A stretch of 64,000 nt of DNA. Source: Planctomycetaceae bacterium. GTDB lineage: Bacteria; Planctomycetota; Planctomycetia; Pirellulales; PALSA-1355. Below the pieces are notes generated by a model. It was not told the DNA's origin. It was given only the letters and a program-made list of their open reading frames with translations, and did no database searches. Position numbers and translations under genes: made by a program. Within the stretch, counting starts at the first letter, position 1, and each line of letters starts with the position of its first letter. The DNA is taken from contig PLYM01000047.1 in NCBI GenBank assembly GCA_003153375.1, positions 1 through 64,000 on the forward strand. The letters run 5' to 3'. This document shows, piece after piece, positions 45,139 through 53,897 of this stretch.

Positions 45139-46161
45139 CTAGCGCAAGGTCAGGAGATAGTTCACGATCGCCTCGAGGCGTGTCTCGGAAAGATCGAACG
45201 CGGGCATCAGGCAGCCCGGCTTCGTTGTCTGGGGATTGTGTATCCAGTCGGTCAGATTCTCTGGCGAATTCGGTATCTCGCCCGAGGCCAGTGTCTGGCG
45301 GCTCATCAGGTGGGTCAGGTCGGGACCAAAGGTGCCCTCGGCTGGTGTGCCGCGGATGCGATGGCAATTGACGCACGACTCGGCCATAAAGGCCTCGCGC
45401 CCAGTCTGAACCGCCACATTTTCAGCCGCGGGGGCTGATTCATTCGCCAACCAGCGTTCGAACTCGGCGGGCGGCTCGACGATCACGCGCAACAGCATGT
45501 TGGCATGTTGATCGCCACAGTATTCGGCGCATTGTCCGAGAAACAATCCCGGCAACTCGGTCTCGAGCATCAAATAGTTCGTGCGGCCGGGCAGCAGATC
45601 CATCTTGCCGTTGAGTCGTGGAACCCAGAAACTGTGGCAGACGTCGGCCGATTCCAAAGTCAAATGCACGCGGCGCGGCTGTCCCGTCTCGCTGACGGGC
45701 ATGTGCAACTCGTTGGCCGTGGTGAAGTTCAAGGGACGGCCGTCGTAGGTTTCGTAGCGATATTCCCACCACCACTGATGTCCGATGACCTTCACGAACA
45801 GCGCGTGATCGTCGAGTTGGGGCGCCGGCTGAGCGGCCTTGGCCTGCCACAACGTGCGCGTAATGGCCAGAATCAGAAAAAATACGATCAAGGTTGGCGC
45901 CGTGGTCCAGGCAATTTCAACCGGCTGGCTGCCATAGACTTGCGCCGGTTCGGCCGTGACTTCGGCCCGCGCGCGAAAGCGCCAGATGTTGTACAGCAGG
46001 ATGCCTTCGACCAGCACCAGAATCAACGCGAAGATGGCTCCGGTCAGAATGGCCAAGTCCTGAATCGATTGCGCCGCGGGCGAGGCCGGCGCGAAGATCG
46101 ACAGGTTTTGCGTGGCCGTCTCGCTGGCTGCGAGCAACGTCCCAGGATGAATGGCTTCCAC
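45139..46161 (-). CDS. coxB: Cytochrome c oxidase subunit II with fused cytochrome c domain
   Basis: 340 aa. Two transmembrane helices (about 38-60 and 88-104) are followed by the CuA cupredoxin domain with ligands H176, C211, C215, H219 and M222 (QCAEYCGDQHANM) and GHQWWWEYRYE. A cytochrome c domain with CVNCH at 263-267 and CLMPAF near the end makes it a caa3-type subunit that accepts electrons directly from the bc complex. It is the first gene of the nine-gene unit. A TATACT hexamer (46212-46207) lies about 46 bases upstream. Confidence 0.96.
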   Translation of the reverse strand: MEAIHPGTLLAASETATQNLSIFAPASPAAQSIQDLAILTGAIFALILVLVEGILLYNIWRFRARAEVTAEPAQVYGSQPVEIAWTTAPTLIVFFLILAITRTLWQAKAAQPAPQLDDHALFVKVIGHQWWWEYRYETYDGRPLNFTTANELHMPVSETGQPRRVHLTLESADVCHSFWVPRLNGKMDLLPGRTNYLMLETELPGLFLGQCAEYCGDQHANMLLRVIVEPPAEFERWLANESAPAAENVAVQTGREAFMAESCVNCHRIRGTPAEGTFGPDLTHLMSRQTLASGEIPNSPENLTDWIHNPQTTKPGCLMPAFDLSETRLEAIVNYLLTLR

Positions 46162-46206
46162 TCGATCGACTCCATTCAGATCTTCGCCGCCGCCGCTTGT
46201 CGCGAC

Positions 46207-46212
46207 AGTATA
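46207..46212 (-). promoter_or_regulatory. Candidate -10 box for the coxBAC-bc operon
   Basis: TATACT read on the minus strand, 46 bases ahead of coxB. The matching -35 is weak. Confidence 0.35.
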
Positions 46213-46280
46213 TCAAAACCGGCCAGCTTTGCGATGAGGGGGCGGCGATTCGAGTCCGCGGTCGACAATCTCGGAACTCT

Positions 46281-46310
46281 CTGACAGGCTCAACGGGAAT
46301 TCGCTAGAAT
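46281..46310 (+). promoter_or_regulatory. Sigma70-like promoter for the SDR gene
   Basis: CTGACA at 46281-46286, an 18-base spacer and TAGAAT at 46305-46310. The SDR ATG at 46389 is preceded by AAGGAG. Confidence 0.55.
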
Positions 46311-46388
46311 CCCCGGTCAGGATCATGATGGAAGTGAAACCGCCGGCCGCGCAGTGAGTCTGTTCAACCATCGTCAAGGAGTGATGCC

Positions 46389-47240
46389 ATGAGCCTGAAG
46401 GGAAAAGTCGCCGTCGTCACGGGCGGCAACAGCGGGATCGGCATGGCGATCGTGATCGAGTTGGCTCGGCAAGGCGCGAGCGTCGTGGTCGACTACGTCG
46501 CCCATCCCGAGGCGACCGATGAGCTCGTCAAGAAATTGACCGCACTCGGCGAGCAGGCCGTGGGGGTCGAGGCCGACGTGAGCAAGGTGGCCGACCTCGA
46601 GCGACTGATCCAGACGGCTGTATCCCAATGGGGACGCGTCGATATCATGGTCAACAACGCCGGCGTCGAGACGCGCACCTCGGTGCTCGACACGACCGAA
46701 GCCGAGTACGACAAGGTGTTGGAAATCAATCTGAAGAGCGCATTCTTCGGCACCCAGTTAGCCGCTCGCCAGATGATCAAACAGGGTGGCGGCGGTCGAA
46801 TCATTAACATCACTTCGGTACACGAAGATTGGCCCATGCCCGGCAATACGGCTTATTGCCTGTCCAAAGGCGGCATGCGGATGTTGACACGCACGGCCGG
46901 GGTCGAATTGGCACCGCACAATATCCTCGTGGTCGGCGTGGGGCCTGGCGCCGTCGCGACCCCGATCAATCTGGCCACGATGCAGAACGCCGAGTTGATG
47001 AAGAAGCTGGACGCCGCGATTCCACTGGGGCGCCTGGCGCGGCCCGAGGAGATCGCCAGCGTGGTGGGCTTTCTGGCCAGTGACGCCGCCAGTTACCTGA
47101 CCGCGACCACGATCTTCGCCGATGCGGTATCATGCCGAGCAGCCCGGGCTTATAGGGAGCAGTCCGCGGGCTACTTGGCCATATCACGAACACCCGCCAA
47201 GGCGCCCTCGACGATCGTGTCGCCCAGCTTTTCGCCGTAG
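46389..47240 (+). pseudogene. Glucose-1-dehydrogenase-like SDR with a C-terminal frameshift
   Basis: SDR-family NAD(P)-dependent oxidoreductase, 283 codons as it stands. TGGNSGIG (cofactor loop), NNAGVE and the catalytic ITSV...YCLSK are intact. After TIFAD the frame turns into unrelated residues (AVSCRAARAYREQ...) and overlaps the end of the ceramidase-like gene. Reading with one extra base around 47124 restores DGGIMPSSPGL followed by TAG at 47153-47155, the ending expected for this family (cofactor-near C-terminus GGI/GGM...S.GL). So either a single-base deletion occurred or the sequence has an error. The core active site is complete and the protein may still function. Confidence 0.85.
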
Positions 47241-48496
47241 AAGCTGACGCTCGATTCGTAGCCGCCGCGGCGGTACTCTTCAGGCGGAAGAATGTAGCTG
47301 GTCCACACGTCGGCCAAACCGCCGATGACCGGATGCTTGGCGCCCGTGATGCGGCCGGCCTCGGCCTTGATTTTCAATCCCAGGGCGGCCGCCATTTCGC
47401 CTGGAATGCCGACGATCAGCAGCTCGCCCAGTCGCAGCGCGATGCTGTCGGTTTGACTGGGGACCATCCGCGGCAGCATCTCCTGAAACAGCTTTTCGCT
47501 CAGCCCATATTCGGCCCCACCGGTCTTCATGAAATCCGGGTGCAAGACGCGCTCGGGCAGCGCGATGGTTTGCCGATGGTAGGCGAAGGCAACTTGCGGT
47601 GCGGTGGTCGTCTGTTGCCATTGCTTCCAGGCGACGATGCCCAGGTCACGGCCATAGCGCTCGGCGCGTTCCCAGCGACTGGGGCCAGCGTCGCCCCGGC
47701 CGGCAGGCGCTTGATCGCCTTCGGCCCCGTTGTAGTAGAGGGCCGTGACTTGCTCGCCAACGAGCGATTCGATCGTGCGCTGCAAATGACCCGGCCAGTC
47801 GCCGGAAAAAAGCATGTCCTCACCCGACATGAACGTGGGATGGGCCGTGAAGTTGACCAGCACCGCCATCGGCTTGCCCTGGGCCGTGTCGATTCGCGTG
47901 ACGGTCAGCTCCTTGTCGGTCACCGGGCCATTGCGGCGATTGCGGTTCCAGCCTTCGATCGCGGCGCTCGACGTGCCGATCGAAACCGGAACGAGGTGAG
48001 CCTCCGCTTCCCGTACGACGCGGAACAGTCGTTCCATGACGAACTCATAGACCCGCGCGTCGTAGATGCCCAACTGGGGAACCTGCAAGGTGTTGGCCGG
48101 GTTGATGGCATTCATTTCGATACTGGTGTGCGAATGGCTGGGCAGGAGCATGATCTGCCCGCTGCTCCAGCCGCTGCCTGCCAGACGTTGGACCAGGGCC
48201 GGCTTGACCGGGGGCGGAAAGCCGACGATGTCGACCGTGACCAGCGCAAACTTGCTTGTGCCATCCTGCAGCACGAGCGCCTTGGCAAAGATGCGGTCGT
48301 GCACGCCCTCGGCCGGCCGATTCATGCGCTCGCCATAGCCGCCCAAGGGGGCCTTTAAATCGAGCGGGGGCGTCAGATCGACCCGCGCCACGCCGGCCTT
48401 CACTTCGGCCCCAGTTGCGGTTCGTTGCCAAGTCCCGCCCGCCAGAATCAGGGTGCAGGCTCCAACGAGTACAAGAGTTCTGATCGGCTTCCACAT
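47171..48496 (-). CDS. Secreted neutral/alkaline ceramidase-like protein (N-terminal domain only)
   Basis: 441 aa. A signal peptide (about 1-30) is followed by the neutral ceramidase N-terminal catalytic domain: AGVARVDLTPPLDLKAPLGGYGER, IMLLPSHSHTS (zinc-ligand histidines), LVNFTAHPTFM, FSGDWPGHLQRTIE and YYNGAEGDQAP. Classic ceramidases reach about 650-700 residues with a C-terminal Ig-like domain that is absent here, as is usual for planctomycete members. True substrates are unknown; amide-bond hydrolysis of a lipid or sugar derivative is inferred. It is divergent from an amidohydrolase gene. Confidence 0.85.
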   Translation of the reverse strand: MWKPIRTLVLVGACTLILAGGTWQRTATGAEVKAGVARVDLTPPLDLKAPLGGYGERMNRPAEGVHDRIFAKALVLQDGTSKFALVTVDIVGFPPPVKPALVQRLAGSGWSSGQIMLLPSHSHTSIEMNAINPANTLQVPQLGIYDARVYEFVMERLFRVVREAEAHLVPVSIGTSSAAIEGWNRNRRNGPVTDKELTVTRIDTAQGKPMAVLVNFTAHPTFMSGEDMLFSGDWPGHLQRTIESLVGEQVTALYYNGAEGDQAPAGRGDAGPSRWERAERYGRDLGIVAWKQWQQTTTAPQVAFAYHRQTIALPERVLHPDFMKTGGAEYGLSEKLFQEMLPRMVPSQTDSIALRLGELLIVGIPGEMAAALGLKIKAEAGRITGAKHPVIGGLADVWTSYILPPEEYRRGGYESSVSFYGEKLGDTIVEGALAGVRDMAK

Positions 48497-48600
48497 GGCA
48501 CAGGGTTCCTTTTCGCTTGATCGTTGGCTGATCTAGGCCCATGATGCTGACTTTGGGAATCGAATTCCAGCGAATTTGCCGGTTCGGGAGAAAGAAAATT

Positions 48601-49647
48601 GTGAACCAACCACGTTCATTCGCCGCGGATCGCCCAGCGAGAAGGGCCGACCGCCGAGAGTTTCTGCTCACGGCCGGCGGGCGAGCCGCTGCATTCGCGT
48701 CCCTTCCGGCTGCCCTCGCCGCGGCCGAGTCGGCGAAGGCGGCCGTTGCCGCCGAGCGGCCCATCATCGACGCCCACATGCACGTCTGGGCCAGCGATCT
48801 GCAACGCTATCCGTTTGCCCATCCCTATGCGAAGCCCTACGGCGGGATGCCGCATCCCGGCACGGTCGAAATGTTGATCGAAGACATGGACCGGCACGGT
48901 TGCACGCATTGCGTGCTCGTGCAAACGATCTGTCACGGGTGGGACAACACCTACCTGGCCGATAGCGTAAAGCGATTTCCGACTCGGTTCAAAGGCCACG
49001 GCCTGATCGATCCAACCGACGCCGGGGTCGCGGACAAATTGGAATACTGGACCAAGGAGCATGGGCTGCACGGCATGCGCTTCAGCCCACTCTATTATCA
49101 AAATGGCGCCAACGGCGGCGACGGCTGGCTGACGGCCGAGGCGACGCATCGCCTGTGGCGCAAGGCGGAAGAACTGGGCTCGGTGTTCAACTTCTATATC
49201 GGCCCGCAACAGTTGCCCAAGCTGGCCACGATGGTCGAGGCTCACCCGCGGGTGCAAGTCATCGTCGATCATCTGTCGCAAATCGATCTGGGGTCCGCCG
49301 ATCCCGAACCCGATTTTCGTCAGTTGCTGGCCATGGCCCGCTATCCCAATGTGTGGGTCAAGGTTTCGGAACTGAGCTCCGTCTCGAAGTCCAAGCAGTA
49401 TCCGTTTCGCGACGCGTATCCCTATGTCGAGCGCGTGCTCCAGGCTTTTGGCCCCGACCGGTTGTTGTTTGGCACGGGCTATCCAGGCACGGCGCGGGCA
49501 GCGTATCACCGTCCGACGCTCGACGCCGAAATCGCCTTGATCGACAAGGAAATGACGTTTCTGACACCGGCGGACCGGGACAAGATTTTGGGCCAAAACG
49601 CGGCGCGGCTGTGGCACTTTCAGGTCGACGGGGAAAAGAAGAGCTAG
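48601..49647 (+). CDS. Tat-exported amidohydrolase family protein (Amidohydro_2)
   Basis: 348 aa from GTG 48601, preceded by GGGAGAAAG. The Tat signal is RRADRREFLLTAGG. The TIM-barrel amidohydrolase begins with IIDAHMHVWA (metal-binding HxH) and continues with HGMRFSPLYY, VIVDHLSQID and DRLLFGTGYPG. Members include lactonases and decarboxylases that act on small carboxylates; the substrate is unknown. A longer frame to ATG 48541 lacks a ribosome-binding site of comparable quality. It forms a plus-strand set with DUF1501, a thioesterase and a second amidohydrolase. Confidence 0.85.
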   Translation: MNQPRSFAADRPARRADRREFLLTAGGRAAAFASLPAALAAAESAKAAVAAERPIIDAHMHVWASDLQRYPFAHPYAKPYGGMPHPGTVEMLIEDMDRHGCTHCVLVQTICHGWDNTYLADSVKRFPTRFKGHGLIDPTDAGVADKLEYWTKEHGLHGMRFSPLYYQNGANGGDGWLTAEATHRLWRKAEELGSVFNFYIGPQQLPKLATMVEAHPRVQVIVDHLSQIDLGSADPEPDFRQLLAMARYPNVWVKVSELSSVSKSKQYPFRDAYPYVERVLQAFGPDRLLFGTGYPGTARAAYHRPTLDAEIALIDKEMTFLTPADRDKILGQNAARLWHFQVDGEKKS

Positions 49648-49757
49648 CGGGCCGGGGCGCAATTCGGATGAGGGCGTCATCGTGGCGGCGATTCCCTGGT
49701 ACACTGATCAACGAGTCGACCCCGAGAGTTGACCCCCGCTGATCGAGGGGCGGTTTC

Positions 49758-51260
49758 ATGTTGCGGCTGCTCGGTTCCTATAAACGCTTGTGCGACGGGG
49801 TGACTCGGCGCGACTTCTTGCAGGCCGGCGGGCTGGGGTTGTTGGGACTCGGAACGCAACCGTCCGTAGCTCAATTGCCGACCACGCAGGCCGCCGGGAC
49901 GAAGCACACCAGTTCCTTTGGGAAAGCCAAGCGGTGCGTGCTGCTCTATCTGTATGGAGCGGCCAGCCAACTGGAAACGTTCGATCCCAAGCCCGATGCG
50001 CCGCAGCAAGTGCGCGGCGAGTTGGGGGCGATTGCCACTCGCGTGCCCGGGGTGCAGATTGGCGAGCTGTTGCCGCAAACGGCCGGCATCATCGATCGGG
50101 CCACGATCGTGCGCTCGATGACCCATCCGTATCCGTTGCACGCCTCGGCATTCACGCTGACTTCGATTCCGACGATCGACGTGCCATTGCAGATGGCCCC
50201 GCGCGATCCGCGGCACTGGCCGTTCATCGGCTCGGTGGTCGACTATCTGGCTGATCAACGCGGCGATGCGCCACCGGCGATCGCGCGCAATATCGCCCTG
50301 CCCTGGCGGCTGAGCTCGCGACGCCCCTATGCGGCCGGTGACAACGCCGGGCCTTACGGAGCATGGCTCGGCCGGGCCTACGACCCGTTGTGTACCGATT
50401 TTCACGGCCAGGGGACGCGCGTCTCGACCTACACGTTCGGGAGCCAGACGATTCGCTGCAAAGACCCCTACGGACCGCTGGAGCCCGATTGCCGTTTTGG
50501 CCTGGCCGCCGACGCGCAACTGCCCGACGGCGTGACGCTCGACCGGCTCAACCGCCGCCGCTCGCTGCTCGAGCAATTTGACGACGCGCGGCGCCAGTTG
50601 GATGCCAGTACGGCCACGCGGTCGTTCAACGACTTTCGCCGGCAAGCGTTTTCGTATTTGACCAACAGCAAGCTCGGCGATGCGCTGGATGTGGCCCGCG
50701 AGCCACGGGGTCTGCGCGAGCGATATGGCATGACTTTGTTTGGCCAGGCGACACTCGTGGCGCGGCGACTGCTCGAAGCCGGCACGGCGTTCGTCACCGT
50801 GCTGTGGGATGAGTTCGAGCTGGTCAACAGTGCTTGGGATACGCACTACTACCACTACGAGTTGATGCGCGAGCAACTTTGCCCGGGGCTCGATCGGGCG
50901 CTGTCGACGCTGGTGCTCGATCTCGAAACGCGGGGTATGCTCGACGACACCTTGATTGTCTGCACGACCGAGCACGGCCGCACTCCCAAACTCGAAAACG
51001 TGCCAGGCGGCGGACGTGGTCACTGGGCTCAAGCCTATTCGACGCTGTTGGTTGGCGGCGGTGTCGCGCGCGGAAAAGTGGTGGGCCGCACCGACCGCAT
51101 TGGCGGCGCAGTGCAGGACACGCCGATCTCGCCCAAGGACATTCTGGCCACGATGTATTATCTGCTGGGCATCGATCCCGAAACGCCGATCCAAGATCGC
51201 CAGGGCCGGCCGATCGCCGTGGCGGGCGAGGGCAAAGTGCGGCACGAACTGCTGGCGTGA
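49758..51260 (+). CDS. DUF1501 Tat-exported protein, second copy
   Basis: 500 aa. The Tat leader is VTRRDFLQAGGLGLLGLG. Sulfatase-like DUF1501 fold marks are CVLLYLYGAASQLETFDPKP, MTHPYPLHASAFTLT, DDTLIVCTTEHGRTP and GRGHWAQAYSTLLVGGG. It is distinct from the copy at 17745-19217 and has no PSD1 gene next to it. It stands 110 bases after the first amidohydrolase gene. An unusually long 586-codon frame on the opposite strand is considered a shadow. Confidence 0.9.
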   Translation: MLRLLGSYKRLCDGVTRRDFLQAGGLGLLGLGTQPSVAQLPTTQAAGTKHTSSFGKAKRCVLLYLYGAASQLETFDPKPDAPQQVRGELGAIATRVPGVQIGELLPQTAGIIDRATIVRSMTHPYPLHASAFTLTSIPTIDVPLQMAPRDPRHWPFIGSVVDYLADQRGDAPPAIARNIALPWRLSSRRPYAAGDNAGPYGAWLGRAYDPLCTDFHGQGTRVSTYTFGSQTIRCKDPYGPLEPDCRFGLAADAQLPDGVTLDRLNRRRSLLEQFDDARRQLDASTATRSFNDFRRQAFSYLTNSKLGDALDVAREPRGLRERYGMTLFGQATLVARRLLEAGTAFVTVLWDEFELVNSAWDTHYYHYELMREQLCPGLDRALSTLVLDLETRGMLDDTLIVCTTEHGRTPKLENVPGGGRGHWAQAYSTLLVGGGVARGKVVGRTDRIGGAVQDTPISPKDILATMYYLLGIDPETPIQDRQGRPIAVAGEGKVRHELLA

Positions 51261-51315
51261 GCCGCGCCGCGAAGCTAGACTCGGGCTTTTACCGACACGC
51301 TTTGCGGGACCCACT

Positions 51316-51720
51316 GTGAATCCGACCGACAACATCCGCGCTGGCTTAAAGGGCATCGAAACCACCGTCGTCACCCGAGAGATTACGGTCGCGCATTTCC
51401 ATCCCGAGATGCCTGAGGTGTACGGTACCCCGTTCATGATTTATCTCATGGAAGTGGCCGCCAGCAACGCCATCCAGTTGCTGCTGCCCGAGGGATGGGT
51501 GTCGGTGGGCACGCAGGTGAACGTGAAGCACCTGGCCGCCACGCCCGTGGGCCGCACGGTCACGGCAACCGCCAAGGTGATGGCGGTCAACGATCGCACA
51601 ATCACGTTCGCGGTCGAGGCCCACGACGGAGTCGAGCGGATCGGCTCGGGCACCCATGCGCGGGCCGCCGTCGAACTGGCGCGGTTCGAGCGCCATCTCG
51701 ACACCAAGCGCCAATTGTAA
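51316..51720 (+). CDS. Hotdog-fold thioesterase (FlK-like)
   Basis: 134 aa. A small single hotdog domain shows VAHFHPEMPEVYGTPFMIYLMEVAASNA, VGTQVNVKHLAATPVGRTV and VEAHDGVERIGSGTHARAAV, as in acyl-CoA thioesterases of the FlK family, which hydrolyse small acyl-CoA esters. The GTG at 51316 is selected because the longer frame overlaps the DUF1501 gene and the domain starts here. It is 55 bases after DUF1501 and 35 bases ahead of the next amidohydrolase gene. Confidence 0.85.
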   Translation: MNPTDNIRAGLKGIETTVVTREITVAHFHPEMPEVYGTPFMIYLMEVAASNAIQLLLPEGWVSVGTQVNVKHLAATPVGRTVTATAKVMAVNDRTITFAVEAHDGVERIGSGTHARAAVELARFERHLDTKRQL

Positions 51721-51755
51721 CGCACAAACCTGACCGGCCTGCCGGGAGCACAGCC

Positions 51756-52766
51756 ATGTCGATCCATCCTGACGCCATCTCTCGCCGCGACTCATCGAAT
51801 CTTCCGCGGCGCGACTTCCTCAAGTATTCGTTGGCGGGAGCGGCACTGGGTGCCGAAGCGCTCGCCGCAGCGATGGCCAGGGCCGAGCAACCAGCAGCCA
51901 ACGCGGAACAACCGATGTTCAAGGTCGTCGATAGTCACCAGCACTTGTGGGATCTGAAGAAGTTTCACTTGCCCTGGACGGCCAAGTCGCCGTCGTTGGC
52001 TCGCAACTTTGGCATGGACGATTACTTGCAGGCCACGGCCGGTATTCCCATCGTCAAGAGCGTCTATCTCGAGGTCGACGTCGAACCGAGTGAGCAGCAG
52101 GCCGAGGCCGATCACGTTAGCGAGCTGTGTCGCCGGAGCACGGGGCCGCTCAAGGCCGCGGTGATTTCGGGGCGGCCCGCGGCCGACGCGTTTCGCAGCT
52201 ACATCACGCCTTACAAGGGACATCCTTACGTCCGCGGCTTGCGGCAGGTGTTGCACGGAGATTCGACGCCCCCGGGCTACTGCCTGCAAAAGCCGTTCGT
52301 GACCGGCGTGCAATACCTGGGCGATCTGGGGCTGAGCTTTGACCTCTGCATGCGTGCGGCCGAACTAACCGATGCGGCAAAACTGGTCGACGCCTGCCCC
52401 GGCACGTTGTTCATTCTCGACCACTGCGGCAATGCCGACGTGAAAGCGAAAGACCAAACTGCCTGGCGTCGCGACATCGGTGGTGTCGCCCAGCGAAAAA
52501 ACGTGGTGGTCAAAGTCTCGGGCATCATCGCCTCGGCTACGCCCGGCCAGTGGACGGTGGATGACCTGGCGCCGATCGTCAACCATACGCTCGACGTGTT
52601 TGGGCCCGACCGCGTGCTGTTCGGCGGCGACTGGCCGGTTTGCACGCTGGGCGCGACGTACAAACAGTGGTACGACGCGCTGCGGCAGATCGTGGCCAAT
52701 CGACCCGCCAGCGAGCAGCAACGGCTCTTTCACGACAATGCCGTGCGCTACTATCGCTTGAGTTGA
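51756..52766 (+). CDS. Tat-exported amidohydrolase (L-fuconolactonase-like)
   Basis: 336 aa. The Tat leader is LPRRDFLKYSLAGAALGAEAL. The TIM-barrel domain starts at VVDSHQHLWDL (HxH metal site) and continues with YLQATAGIPIVKSVYLEVD, LFILDHCGNADV, VVVKVSGI and DRVLFGGDWPVCTL. This pattern fits the L-fuconolactone/L-rhamnono-lactone hydrolase subgroup of Amidohydro_2. The ATG at 51756 is preceded by GGGAGCA. It closes the plus-strand group that began with the first amidohydrolase. Confidence 0.88.
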   Translation: MSIHPDAISRRDSSNLPRRDFLKYSLAGAALGAEALAAAMARAEQPAANAEQPMFKVVDSHQHLWDLKKFHLPWTAKSPSLARNFGMDDYLQATAGIPIVKSVYLEVDVEPSEQQAEADHVSELCRRSTGPLKAAVISGRPAADAFRSYITPYKGHPYVRGLRQVLHGDSTPPGYCLQKPFVTGVQYLGDLGLSFDLCMRAAELTDAAKLVDACPGTLFILDHCGNADVKAKDQTAWRRDIGGVAQRKNVVVKVSGIIASATPGQWTVDDLAPIVNHTLDVFGPDRVLFGGDWPVCTLGATYKQWYDALRQIVANRPASEQQRLFHDNAVRYYRLS

Positions 52767-52802
52767 GCGCCGCGGTCGGCGGCCCGCTTCAACACCAAGG
52801 CA

Positions 52803-53885
52803 TCAGGCAAGTTGTTGGATCCGGGCGGCTTCTTCGCGCAGGCTCTGGGGGCCGCCGAGCAATTGCCGGTTGGCGCCGATGCGCTTGAACCACAGGTGTA
52901 ATCCCAACTCGTCGGTAAAGCCGATGCCGCCGTGTACTTCGGTGGCCGTGCGAGCGACGAAGGTTCCGACCTCGGAAATGTGGGCCTTGGTGTGGCAGGT
53001 GGTCAACTGAGCTTCCGCGGGAATGGACTCAAACGCATAGGCCGCATACCACATCATGGCCCGACAGGGCTCGAGTTCGGCCGCCATCTCGGCGCACATG
53101 TGTTTGACGGCTTGAAACGACCCAATCGCACGGCCGAATTGCACGCGTTGTTTCGAGTATTCCACGGCTCGGTTGAGCATGGTCTGCGCCGCCCCCAGCG
53201 TATCGGCCGCCAACATGATTCTTCCCGCGTCGAGAACTCGCGAGCACACTTCACGATCGCTACTCAGCGGCAGCAACTCGGCCGGGGCGCCGTTGAAGAT
53301 CAACTCGCCGAAGCGTCGCGTCTTGTCGATCGTGCTGAGCTGCGTGCGCTCGAGGCCCGGCGCCGCGGCATCGACGAGATACAACGCCCGATTGTGGTCG
53401 GCAACCAGGTAAACGTCGGCATTGAAGTCGAGGGCGAACAACGCCTTGCCGTGCAGTTTCGAACCGTCCCAGCGGACCGCGTCGTCGTGGCGCGCTTCCG
53501 CTGCTTCGGACACTGCCGCTCCGGCGAGCACGCGGCCCGCGGCCAACGGCTCGAGCCAGCGTGATTGCTGTTCCTTTGAGCCGGCCCAAGCAATCGCCAG
53601 CGGCACCATCACAGCCGAGGCCACGAAGGCCGCCGGCGCGACGCGCGAGCCCAGGATTTCGGACACCAGTGCCGCGTCGAGAACGCTCAGGCCGATGCCG
53701 CCGTGCTCTTCGCAGATGAGCATGCCCGGAATGCCCAGGTCGCACAGGCCATCCCAGACGTCCTGCGCCCGCGGTTCGTTGTCATCCGCGTATCGCCGCA
53801 CGCGTTCGAGCGGCGCGTGGCGGTCGAGATAGCGCGCGACGCTGTCCTGCAAGAGCGTCTGTTCCTTGGAGAGACCAAATTCCAT
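52803..53885 (-). CDS. Acyl-CoA dehydrogenase family protein (partner subunit)
   Basis: 360 aa. The acyl-CoA dehydrogenase N-, middle and C-terminal domains are present (MLICEEHGGIGLSVLDAALV; YSKQRVQFGRAIGSFQAVKHM; TEVHGGIGFTDELGLHLWFKR). The middle domain is reduced and weakly conserved. It follows a second dehydrogenase gene by 12 bases in the same direction. Paired genes of this kind often make alpha2beta2 heterotetramers in which one chain lacks part of the FAD site. Such pairs act on sterol side chains or branched acyl-CoA. Whether this chain keeps catalytic activity is uncertain. Confidence 0.87.
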   Translation of the reverse strand: MEFGLSKEQTLLQDSVARYLDRHAPLERVRRYADDNEPRAQDVWDGLCDLGIPGMLICEEHGGIGLSVLDAALVSEILGSRVAPAAFVASAVMVPLAIAWAGSKEQQSRWLEPLAAGRVLAGAAVSEAAEARHDDAVRWDGSKLHGKALFALDFNADVYLVADHNRALYLVDAAAPGLERTQLSTIDKTRRFGELIFNGAPAELLPLSSDREVCSRVLDAGRIMLAADTLGAAQTMLNRAVEYSKQRVQFGRAIGSFQAVKHMCAEMAAELEPCRAMMWYAAYAFESIPAEAQLTTCHTKAHISEVGTFVARTATEVHGGIGFTDELGLHLWFKRIGANRQLLGGPQSLREEAARIQQLA

Positions 53886-53897
53886 CTGCCGCCTTTC

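Noticed and set aside
43274-45142. 622-codon open frame on the plus strand opposite coxC/coxA
   Set aside because: Antisense to two certain oxidase genes. Its composition is rich in Arg, His, Gln and Asp with no signal or domain, as expected from reverse reading of membrane-protein codons in high-GC DNA.
49677-51437. 586-codon minus-strand open frame opposite DUF1501
   Set aside because: Fully antisense to the DUF1501 gene and the start of the thioesterase; no domain, no ribosome-binding site; a GC-driven shadow.
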